Origin: JALHSW01 sp963720675
GTDB lineage: Bacteria > Actinomycetota > Acidimicrobiia > IMCC26256 > PALSA-555
Assembly: GCA_963720675.1 (NCBI GenBank)
Contig: CAVRGH010000009.1
Location: forward strand, 1 to 31,694
Length of the DNA: 31,694 bases
Direction: 5' to 3'
Positions within the stretch are counted from its first letter, which is position 1; each line of letters opens with the position of its first letter. Positions 1 through 6,512 of the stretch are shown here, piece by piece. The position numbers and the translations under genes are program-made. The notes beneath the pieces were generated by a model. That model was not told the DNA's origin and searched no databases. It was given only the letters and a program-made list of their open reading frames with translations.

Positions 1-74
1 TGGACGACAAGGCCGCCGAGAAGCTCCTGGCGCCCACCGAACCGAAGGTCGTGACCCTGACGGTCAAGAACTGA
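1..74 (+). CDS. C-terminal end of an unidentified protein (partial)
   Basis: The frame beginning at base 3 is open to a TGA at 72-74 and encodes a 23-residue tail, DDKAAEKLLAPTEPKVVTLT followed by VKN. The start and nearly all of the gene lie outside the window. The lysine/valine-rich tail matches nothing I can name. The gene converges on the minus-strand gene ending at 100. Confidence 0.5.
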   Translation, partial: DDKAAEKLLAPTEPKVVTLTVKN

Positions 75-99
75 GCCCGGTCAGTGGCTGACCGGACGC

Positions 100-300
100 T
101 CACTCCTCGTCGGTGACCGGCCCGAGGTCCTTGATGGTGGCGACGGCGGAGCGCGTGAACACCCGCGTCCCCGTCGACTCGTCCTCGGGGATGTCGGCAT
201 CGAAGAACTCCACCAGCGCGTCGCCCTCCTCGTAGCGCGACGCGGCGATGATCTCGGACACACGCTCCCTGAAGCTCACCTGGTAGCGACGTCGCTTCAT
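100..300 (-). CDS. Hypothetical 66-aa protein, coupled to the flavodoxin gene
   Basis: A 66-residue protein with a basic start (MKRRRYQ) and an acidic remainder (RYEEGDALVEFFDADIPEDE) ending in VTDEE. It has no membrane segment, signal peptide or cysteine motif. Its ATG (298-300) shares one base with the TGA stop of the flavodoxin gene upstream (TGATG), which suggests translational coupling and a shared transcript. I do not recognise the family. The charge pattern and the phrase VEFFDADIPEDESTGTRVF look like a small soluble partner or regulatory protein, but no function can be assigned. The reading frame is intact. Confidence 0.6.
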   Translation of the reverse strand: MKRRRYQVSFRERVSEIIAASRYEEGDALVEFFDADIPEDESTGTRVFTRSAVATIKDLGPVTDEE

Positions 301-840
301 CAGGAGACGCTCTGGCGCTGCAGCTGCGCGGCGAGGCGCCCGCCCCAGCTCACTGCGTGGAGCTCCTCGTCGTCCTCGAGGTGGTTCTCCTTGGTGACGA
401 GGAAGCTCTCCGGCTCGACGACCAGGGTGCAGCCGTGCTTCTCGAGCCGCTTGCCGATGCCCTTCGAAGCCCGCCCGGTGAAGGCCGGCGGCCCCTCCAT
501 CCGAGTGTCGAACGCCGCCGCTTGCGTGTCGAGCCGGTCGAGACCGTCGAACCAGTCGCGCAGACCTACACCCTCGGCGTCGGGGTCGAGCTCGAGCCCG
601 CTGCCGGGCTTCTCGGCCGCTTCGACCGCCGCCTTCCGGGTGCTGTCGCGGGTCAGGCCATGCACGTGGGTGGGACCACCCACGACGAGGAGTCCCGCGT
701 CGGCCAGCGCCGCGACATCGGCCGTGCGCGACCGGCAGCACCAAGACTTCGTTGCCGGCGTCCTCGATCCCTCGACCGATCGCGTCGGCGATCAGGTGGG
801 TGTTGCCGTACATCGACTCGTAGACGACGACGACCTTCAT
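300..840 (-). CDS. Flavodoxin-domain protein, frameshifted
   Basis: The N-terminus MKVVVVYESMYGNTHLIADA is a flavodoxin opening: a beta strand followed by the FMN-phosphate loop S-M-Y-G-N-T. The second half carries the loop GGPTHVHG and a C-terminal tail (residues of the 300-683 frame), also flavodoxin-like. The halves lie in different frames. After ...EVLVLPVA the expected continuation ADVAALADAGLLVVGGPT is one frame over, so an indel lies near 720-732. The length of about 180 residues suits a small flavodoxin that uses FMN in one-electron transfer or in a quinone-reductase-like role. A purine-rich ribosome site (GGAGGAAGG on the minus strand, 841-851) precedes the ATG at 838-840. Its partner is unknown; the 66-aa gene is coupled downstream. 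Confidence 0.75.
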
Positions 841-1014
841 CCTTCCTCCTTCACGCTTCGTCCGGGCTCCACGCACGGTCCCGACCTCTCCGTGCACTCT
901 CGCGAGCACAGCCGGTCCGGTCCAGGGTCGAAGGTCCCACGCCGGTCCCGCACCTCGCCCGGCGGCCGATCCTGTAGTAGCAAGGAGGATTCCCGGTTCG
1001 GGCGGAGGGGCTTC

Positions 1015-2067
1015 ATGCGGCGTGTCCTGGTGATCCTGAGCGTGGCGGGCCTGGCCTGCACCGCATTCGCAACAGTCGGCGCCGGCCCGGCCGCCGCGGC
1101 ACCGGGCGCGATCGTGCAGCTTGCCGGTCTCGACTCCGGGATCGAGTGCCCGCTCGCCCGCATCGACCTGGCCAGCGGACAGGTGAGCGAAGTCTCGTCC
1201 GACATGGGGATCTGCTCGGCAGATCTCGCGCTCGGGCCCGACGGCACGCTCTACGGCGTCGACGGCCGGAACCGCGAGCTGCTCACCTACGACACCGACC
1301 CGGCCTCGGCGGGCTACGGCACCTCGACCGTGGTCGGCCCCCTCGGCACCGAAGGTCGCAGCACCGCCAGTGGGCTCACCTTCGACGCGTCCGGCGCACT
1401 GTGGATGGTCACCAGCGGCCTCGGTCCGTTCTCGACCGAGACACCGCCCGACGCGCAGGCCGAGCCGTGCCTGTTCTTCTCCTGCCTCTACCAGGTCGAC
1501 CCCGCGAGCGGGGCGGCGAGCCTCGTCGCCGAGGTCTCCACCGACGTCCCCGACGACACGGTGTTCGTCGGCAGCCTCGCGGGCGCGTGCACCGGGCAGG
1601 TGTACCTGGAGTACGCGACCACACTCCTGCAACCGGGCACCCTCGACGCCGCGACCAGCACGACCACGACGACGACCGACGACGCGAGCGGGACCGCCGA
1701 CACCCCCGACGAGGTGCACGGACTCCCAGTGGCGTTCGACGGCTTCAACCTCGGGATCCTGGGAACGAGCGACGGTCGGGTGGCCGGCATCGGCCCCGAC
1801 GGGGACCAGGTCCAGGTCGAGCACATCGACTTCAGCGCCGACCAGGTGCTCTACGGGATCGACGACTTCATCGTCACCACCTCGTCGGGCGGAGCAGGTG
1901 CCCAGGCCCCTCCCCCCCAGTCCGTGTACACGGTGAACCGCGGCACGGGCGCGGCGACGGCAGTCGCCGGCGTCACCGACCTGCCCGAGAACTCGTTCAT
2001 CCTGTCGCTCGCGGTGGCGCCGGTGCGTCCGTGCGTGGAGGAGCTCCCGATCACCTTCACCGGCTGA
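1015..2067 (+). CDS. Secreted protein of 350 aa, probably a beta-propeller-like fold
   Basis: The ATG at 1015 follows GGAGG at 1004-1008. The first ~30 residues form a Sec signal peptide: RR, a hydrophobic core VLVILSVAGLACTAFA, then a GPAAAA cleavage region. The mature part has repeated strand-like units with phrases such as LGPDGTLYGVDG, LTFDASGALWMVTSG, LYQVDPASGAASL and VYTVNRGTGAAT, the cadence of secreted propeller proteins (DUF4394 or lyase-like repeats). A threonine run followed by acidic residues, from codons near 1654-1690, looks like a flexible linker. Cysteines occur in several places and may form disulfides. No catalytic motif is visible. It stands alone, divergent from the flavodoxin pair and convergent with the thiolase. 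Export is well supported; function is unknown. Confidence 0.7.
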   Translation: MRRVLVILSVAGLACTAFATVGAGPAAAAPGAIVQLAGLDSGIECPLARIDLASGQVSEVSSDMGICSADLALGPDGTLYGVDGRNRELLTYDTDPASAGYGTSTVVGPLGTEGRSTASGLTFDASGALWMVTSGLGPFSTETPPDAQAEPCLFFSCLYQVDPASGAASLVAEVSTDVPDDTVFVGSLAGACTGQVYLEYATTLLQPGTLDAATSTTTTTTDDASGTADTPDEVHGLPVAFDGFNLGILGTSDGRVAGIGPDGDQVQVEHIDFSADQVLYGIDDFIVTTSSGGAGAQAPPPQSVYTVNRGTGAATAVAGVTDLPENSFILSLAVAPVRPCVEELPITFTG

Positions 2068-2071
2068 GCCG

Positions 2072-2097
2072 CAGCGGGCCCGCGCTCCGGGCCGCTA
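2072..2097. terminator. Hairpin between convergent genes
   Basis: AGCGGGCCC (2073-2081) can pair with GGGCCGCT (2089-2096), allowing one bulged base around a short loop. It lies exactly between the stop of the secreted-protein gene (2067) and the stop of the thiolase gene (2095). There is no T-tract, as is common for high-GC actinobacterial terminators. Possibly bidirectional; not proven. Confidence 0.4.
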
Positions 2098-3294
2098 CGA
2101 GGCGGGCTCGGAACCCACGACCCCCACGAAGCTCACGCACTCGCCGGGCGACCCGCCGAGGTTGTGGGTGAGCGCGAGCTTCTTGCCGGCTGCGACCGTC
2201 CCCACCTGGCGATCGCCCGCCTCGCTCCGCAGCTGGAGCCAGCACTCGAAGAGCATCCGGAGCCCCGATGCGCCGATGGGGTGTCCGAACGCCTTCAGCC
2301 CGCCATCGGGGTTCACCGGCAGCTCACCGTCCCGGTCGAACGTCCCCGCGAGGACCTCCTTCCAGGCGAACCCGCGCTCGGCAAAGCCGAGGTCCTCCAT
2401 CAGCACCAGCTCCGTGGGCGTGAAGCAGTCGTGCACCTCGGCCATCGCGAGCTCGGCTCGCGGGTCGGTGATGCCGGCTTGCCGGTAGGCATCGGTTGCG
2501 GCCGCGACGACCTCCGGGAACGACGTGTAGTCGTACTCGCTGTCGACGACCCCCGTCGCCGGTCCGGCGACGAACGACAGCCCCTTCACGTAGAGCGGGT
2601 GCTCCGTGTACCGGTGCGCGTCCTCGGCGCGCACGACGATCGCCGCCGCGGCACCGTCCGAGACTCCGGAGCAGTCGAAGATGCCGAGGTTCCCTGCCAT
2701 GATCGGGGAGCACGCGATGGTCTCCTTCGCCACCTCACGACGGAACTGCGCGCGCGGGTTCAGGGCCCCGTTCTGGTGGTTCTTCCACGCGATGCGCGTC
2801 AGCACGTCCTTGAACTCCGCACTGTCGACCCCGTACTTGCGGCAGTAGGCGGGTCCGAGGAGGCTGAACAGCGCCGGCGCGCTCAGGTCGGCCGTCGTCC
2901 CGTCGTCCGGCGGGCTGCTGACCACGAGACCCGAGAACCCGCCGTCCTTCAGCTTCTCCACGCCGGTGGCCATCGCGATGTCGAACGCGCCCGACGCGAC
3001 CGCGTAGCAGGCGTTGCGGAACGACTCCGACCCGGTGGCGCACATGTTCTCGACCCGCGTCACCGGCTTGTAGTCGATGCGCAACGGTCGGGAGAGGGTC
3101 AGGCCCGAGATCCCCGAGCCCATCGTGCCGACCCAGTAGGCGTCGACGTCTTCTTTGGCGACATCGGCCGACGTGAGCGCGTCGCCCACTGCATCCACGA
3201 GCAGGTCGTCCGCGCTCTTGTCCCAGTGCTCGCCGAACGGCGTGCATCCCATCCCCACGATCGCCACACGATCCCGAATGCCATGGCTCGCCAT
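2095..3294 (-). CDS. Thiolase-superfamily acyltransferase (SCP-x-like)
   Basis: An intact 399-residue protein of usual thiolase length. The start has AIVGMGCTPFGEH. The nucleophile segment VENMCATGSE puts the acyl-accepting cysteine at about residue 85. The C-terminal half has EVHDCFTPTEL, GGLKAFGHPIGASG (His about 338) and THNLGGSPGECVSF (His about 377). This is the SCP-x/lipid-transfer branch of thiolases, which cleave or form 3-oxoacyl-CoA. Its ATG overlaps the stop of the fused synthase-like/OB-fold gene (TGATG at 3292-3296), so the two are translationally coupled. Known precedents for such neighbours are archaeal thiolase-DUF35-HMG-CoA synthase complexes and Ltp2-ChsH2 steroid side-chain aldolases. 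The retained Cys and both His favour a true thiolase. Substrate unknown. Confidence 0.85.
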   Translation of the reverse strand: MASHGIRDRVAIVGMGCTPFGEHWDKSADDLLVDAVGDALTSADVAKEDVDAYWVGTMGSGISGLTLSRPLRIDYKPVTRVENMCATGSESFRNACYAVASGAFDIAMATGVEKLKDGGFSGLVVSSPPDDGTTADLSAPALFSLLGPAYCRKYGVDSAEFKDVLTRIAWKNHQNGALNPRAQFRREVAKETIACSPIMAGNLGIFDCSGVSDGAAAAIVVRAEDAHRYTEHPLYVKGLSFVAGPATGVVDSEYDYTSFPEVVAAATDAYRQAGITDPRAELAMAEVHDCFTPTELVLMEDLGFAERGFAWKEVLAGTFDRDGELPVNPDGGLKAFGHPIGASGLRMLFECWLQLRSEAGDRQVGTVAAGKKLALTHNLGGSPGECVSFVGVVGSEPAS

Positions 3295-4743
3295 CAGTCG
3301 CCTCGCTTCGTCTCGCCGGACCCAGCCGTCCCGCCCGCAGTGCGCTCCGGGCGGCCCTTCCAGAAGTAATTGTGCACCGACTGCGCGGTGCTCACCCGTC
3401 GGAACGTCATCTCGATACGGTCCCCGATCGCCACCCGGTCCGGTTCCACGTCGGTGAGCGCGCACCGGAAGCGCCCGCCACCCTCGAAGTCGAGCACCGC
3501 GGCCACGAGCGGCGGGCTCGGCGTGAAGGCGAGCCGGTCGATCGTGAAGGTGGCGATGGTGGCGGTGGCATCGGCCATGGCGACCTCACGCATGCGGTCC
3601 ACCGCGGCACAACGGGCGCAGACCCGCGGCGGGCGGGAGGTGCCGCTCGCCGCACTCCTGGCACACCGAACCACTGAACGCGAACTTCCACGGGTCACGG
3701 CGCAACGAGGGCGGAGCCGCCGGGGCCACGGGATCCGGCCGGCGCGGCGGCTCGCGCTCGAGCATCCCGCGCCAGGTGAGGAACGTCTCGTACGAGAGGC
3801 CGGTGCGGGCCGCGGCGCGCTGGTCGGCAACCGACCAGCGCGGCCGGTGCGCTCCGAGCGCGTCGGTCGTCTCGAGGATCATCACGTCGGCCCCGTCGGC
3901 CAGGGTCACGATCGCGACCCGCTCACCGGGAGCGGCGCGCTCGAAGAGGTCAGCGAGGAGCAGGGCCCCGTGCGGGGTCCCGGTGTTCCCGATCTCGGAG
4001 CCGAGGTCGGGGACGAGCGCCTCGGCGCGGGTCCCCAGCGATCGGGCGACCACGCGCACGGCGCGGGCATGGACGCCGGTGACCACGACGTGCGCGAGCG
4101 CGTCCGGGGTCGTGTCCGCCGCCTTGCAGGCGTCTGCGAACGCGGCCTGCGCGACGGGAACGTACGCGTGCTCACCGAAGCGCTCCTCCCAGACGTGGGC
4201 GGCCGGCTCCCCGGGGAGCTTCCACCGGTCGAGGAACTCCAGCGTCGCCGCGCCCCAGCCGATCGGGCGCGCCTGGTCGCCCGGCCCGTCCGGCGCGAAC
4301 AGCAGGGCAGCTGCCCCGTCGCCGCTGTCGCGCTCGTCGGCTCCCCCGGGCAGGCCCGTCCGCACGTCGGACAGGACCACCAGCGTCGGCTCCGTGGCAT
4401 CGGCCGCGAGGCGGATCGCGCCGGCCCCCGACCGCACGGCACCGCCGACGTCGTACGCGCTCGTCGCCGGGTCGAGCCCGAGCGCGGCGTGGATCGCCGT
4501 GGCGTTGGTCTTCTCGACGTAGGCCGGCGACGCCGTCGCGAACAGCAGACGACGTGGGCGCATTGCCGGCGGGATGCCCGCGAGCGCGCTCCGCGCGGCC
4601 TCGACCCCCATCGTCGTCGAGTCCTCGTCGTAGGAGGCGACGGCTCTCGACCCGGGCGCGGGGGGCGTCCCGAGCGCAGCGGCGATGGCGCTCCGCTCGA
4701 GCCGCTGCTCGGGTAGGTAGACGCCGATGGCGACGAGACCCAT
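3294..4743 (-). CDS. KAS III/HMG-CoA-synthase-like domain fused to a zinc-ribbon/OB-fold tail, frameshifted
   Basis: Residues 1 to about 330 form a thiolase-fold condensing domain (MGLVAIGVYLPEQR..., FATASPAYVEKTNA, the GSEIGNTGTPHG loop). A zinc-ribbon follows (CQECGERHLPP...CARCAAV), then a DUF35-type OB-fold ending VHNYFWKGRPE. The ribbon and OB-fold lie in another frame: after HLPP the protein resumes as RVCARCAAVDRM, so an indel sits in the C/G run near 3628-3640. The usual nucleophile block (D-x-x-A-A-C in KAS III, AC in HMG-CoA synthase) reads YDVGGAVRSG at residues 97-106, with valine where Cys is expected. The domain may therefore be structural or chemically divergent. The gene heads an operon with the thiolase at 2095-3294 and is divergent from the TetR gene, with a palindromic operator 61 bp upstream of its ATG. 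Confidence 0.75.
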
Positions 4744-4803
4744 GCGGGCGCTCCTCGAGTCGGGGCCGGGTGCTCCGGCCGGGCGATCCCGGTCACCCGA
4801 AAG

Positions 4804-4819
4804 GTAAACTGCGACTCAC
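4804..4819. promoter_or_regulatory. 16-bp palindromic operator, copy 1
   Basis: GTAAACTGCGACTCAC fits the symmetric pattern GTNARYNNNNRYTNAC shared by six intergenic sites in this window. It lies between the synthase-like/OB-fold operon (start 4743, minus) and the TetR gene (start 4995, plus), the usual position for a TetR-type autoregulatory operator. Inferred from sequence only. Confidence 0.6.
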
Positions 4820-4900
4820 ATCGGCCGCCAGCCCACCGCATCGGCCGCTGAGTCCCGGCCCCGGGACCTTGCAAGGGCCCGGACGCACGGCCCGGGCCCA

Positions 4901-4976
4901 GGGGTTCGGGCCTAGGGGGTTCGGGCCTAGGGGGTTCGGGCCCAGGGGGTTCGGGCCCACGGGGTTCCGGGCCCAA
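4901..4976. repeat. 15-bp tandem repeat, five units, upstream of the TetR gene
   Basis: Units begin at 4901, 4916, 4931, 4946 and 4961. The first two are identical (GGGGTTCGGGCCTAG), the next two differ at one or two bases (GGGGTTCGGGCCCAG, then ...CAC), and the fifth has an extra C. The array ends 18 bp before the likely GTG start of the regulator and would be in its 5' untranslated region if transcription begins near the operator at 4804. A 15-bp period keeps frame, so read-through would give a GFGPR repeat, but no ribosome site supports translation. Confidence 0.9.
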
Positions 4977-4994
4977 CGGAAAGGACGCAGCAGG

Positions 4995-5600
4995 GTGACC
5001 GCTCCGAGAACCGCTCCGGCCTCGGGCCGAGGCACCCGGCGAGAGGCGATGCTCGACGCGGCGGCGAAGCTCTTCTCCACCCGCGGGTACGTCGACACCG
5101 GCATCGACGACATCGGTGAAGCGGTCGGCGTCACCGGACCTGCGGTGTACCGGCACTTCGCGAGCAAGGACGCCCTGCTCGTCGCCGTGCTGGAGCGAGC
5201 CGTCGAGCACTCGGAGTCCATCCTGCCCCGGGCCCTCGACGAAGCGCGCTCGCCCGAGGACGCGCTCGCCCGGCTGGTCGACTACACCGTCGCTGACTGC
5301 ATCGCGGACCGGGAGCTCACCGCCATCTACTGGCAGGAGTCGCGCAACCTCCCGACCGCGCGTCGGCGCCGCTTCGAGCGGGTCCAGCGCGAGCTGATCG
5401 AGGCATACGCGAAGATCCTGCGCGCCGTCCGCCCCGAGCTGACGCCCAGCGAGGCCCGGATGGCGGTCTACGCGGCGAGTGCGCTGATGCGCTCGGTCGC
5501 CAACCGCGAGAGCAGCCTCCCCGAACCGGCGCTCCAACGATTGCTGTCGTCGATGGCGCGGTCCGCACTCCTGGGCGCGGAGACGAGCGAAGCCCCGTAG
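4995..5600 (+). CDS. TetR-family transcriptional regulator
   Basis: A 201-residue protein of usual TetR length. The N-terminal helix-turn-helix is clear: REAMLDAAAKLFSTRGY, then TGIDDIGEAVGVTGPAVYRH, FASKDALLVAVLE. The C-terminal half is helical (ESILPRALDEARSPEDALAR, YWQESRNLPTARRRRFERVQ) and resembles acyl-CoA- or lipid-responsive TetR proteins; the ligand cannot be read from sequence. I chose the GTG at 4995 because AAAGGA (4979-4984) lies upstream and the HTH then starts at a normal distance. The open frame extends further upstream, but through the tandem repeat. The gene is divergent from the synthase-like/thiolase operon, and a palindrome shared with five other promoters lies between them, so it may control the whole cluster. 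Confidence 0.85.
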   Translation: MTAPRTAPASGRGTRREAMLDAAAKLFSTRGYVDTGIDDIGEAVGVTGPAVYRHFASKDALLVAVLERAVEHSESILPRALDEARSPEDALARLVDYTVADCIADRELTAIYWQESRNLPTARRRRFERVQRELIEAYAKILRAVRPELTPSEARMAVYAASALMRSVANRESSLPEPALQRLLSSMARSALLGAETSEAP

Positions 5601-5602
5601 CG

Positions 5603-5627
5603 GCCGAGGCGGCGGGTCCGGCTCGGC
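5603..5627. terminator. Hairpin between convergent genes
   Basis: GCCGAG (5603-5608) pairs with CTCGGC (5622-5627) across a 13-base GC-rich loop. It lies between the TetR stop (5600) and the crotonase stop (5627-5629). There is no T-tract, so it is only a candidate terminator. Confidence 0.3.
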
Positions 5628-6457
5628 TAGCCCAGCTCCGGAGGACGCGGCGTGTGCTTCCCGTCGCTCCAGCTCGGTGCGCGCTTCTCCATGCGGGCCA
5701 TCACGCCCTCCATCGCGTCAGGGCGCGACCCGAGCCACCAGATGAGCTTCGTCTCCTTCGAGATCGCGGCCGGCCGTTCCTCGGCGTCGGCGAACTCGTG
5801 GACGAGGCGCTTGGTCACCGCGACCGCGAGCGGCGACGTGTTGTCCGCGATGTCATGGGCGAGCTCGAGGGTCTCGGCGAGGACCCGGTCGGCCGGGAAC
5901 GCCCGCGCGCAGAGGCCGATCGCCGCCGCCTCGGCCCCGGTGAACGCACGACCCGACAACAGCAGCTCGAGCGCTCTCGGGAGCCCCACGATCCTCGGAA
6001 CGAGCCAGGTCGAGTTGGCGTCCGGCGCGACTCCGAGGCGCGTGAACATGAACTGCAGCCGGGCGTCCTCGGCCACGTAGCAGCAGTCGAACAGCAGCGG
6101 CAGCGTGAGGCCGGCGCCGACCGCCGCACCGTTGATCGCTCCGAGCACCGGGGTCGCCAGCTCCCAGAACGCGATCGACTCCCAGATGCTGTCCGAGGTC
6201 ACACCCAGGGCGCGGTCGTGCTCGGCCTGGAAGTCGGCACCGAAGCCTCCTTCGGTGAGGTCGATCCCGCTGCAGAACGCCTTCCCGGCGCCCGTGACCA
6301 CGATGGCCCGCACGCTCTCGTCTTCGTCGAGCGCCCAGATCGCCTCGTGCATCTCGGCCTGCATGCGCAACGTGATCGCGTTGCGCGCCTCGGGGCGGTG
6401 CATCGTGACGGTCGCCACGCCCCCCTCGACCTCCACCTGGATCGTCTCGTACGCCAC
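5627..6457 (-). CDS. Enoyl-CoA hydratase/isomerase family protein (PaaG-like crotonase)
   Basis: An intact 276-residue crotonase starting at GTG (6455-6457). Crotonase landmarks are the CoA/oxyanion-hole segment GAGKAFCSGIDLTEGG (about residues 56-71) and the second oxyanion segment NGAAVGAGLTLPLLFDCCYV (about 110-128). In place of the two catalytic glutamates of classical hydratases it reads FTRLGVAPDANSTWLVPRIVG, with Asp at about 146. That pattern is typical of PaaG-type delta-isomerases, so double-bond shifting or ring isomerisation is as likely as hydration. It lies downstream of the acyl-CoA ligase gene with a 45-bp gap and is probably co-transcribed from the promoter near 8143. Substrate unknown. 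Confidence 0.85.
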   Translation of the reverse strand: MAYETIQVEVEGGVATVTMHRPEARNAITLRMQAEMHEAIWALDEDESVRAIVVTGAGKAFCSGIDLTEGGFGADFQAEHDRALGVTSDSIWESIAFWELATPVLGAINGAAVGAGLTLPLLFDCCYVAEDARLQFMFTRLGVAPDANSTWLVPRIVGLPRALELLLSGRAFTGAEAAAIGLCARAFPADRVLAETLELAHDIADNTSPLAVAVTKRLVHEFADAEERPAAISKETKLIWWLGSRPDAMEGVMARMEKRAPSWSDGKHTPRPPELG

Positions 6458-6472
6458 CGTGCGTTCCCTCCC

Positions 6473-6512
6473 GGTCGGTCGGTCGGTCAGTCAGTCAGTC
6501 GGTCAGCCGGTC
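6473..6512. repeat. Tetranucleotide repeat (GGTC/AGTC) across the ligase stop codon
   Basis: Ten consecutive 4-bp units: GGTC x4 (6473-6488), AGTC x3 (6489-6500), then GGTC, AGCC, GGTC. The array occupies the gap before the crotonase start and overlaps the last codons and the TGA (6503-6505, minus strand) of the acyl-CoA ligase gene. Unit changes by slippage would alter the intergenic spacing or the extreme ligase C-terminus. Confidence 0.9.

Noticed and set aside
4901..4976. CRISPR-like array
   Set aside because: Units of 15 bp are contiguous, without spacers, and no cas genes are near.
4554..4994. Possible N-terminal extension of the TetR protein with a GFGPR repeat
   Set aside because: The extension would overlap the divergent gene and run through the tandem repeat without a ribosome site; the GTG at 4995 has one and gives a normal TetR length.
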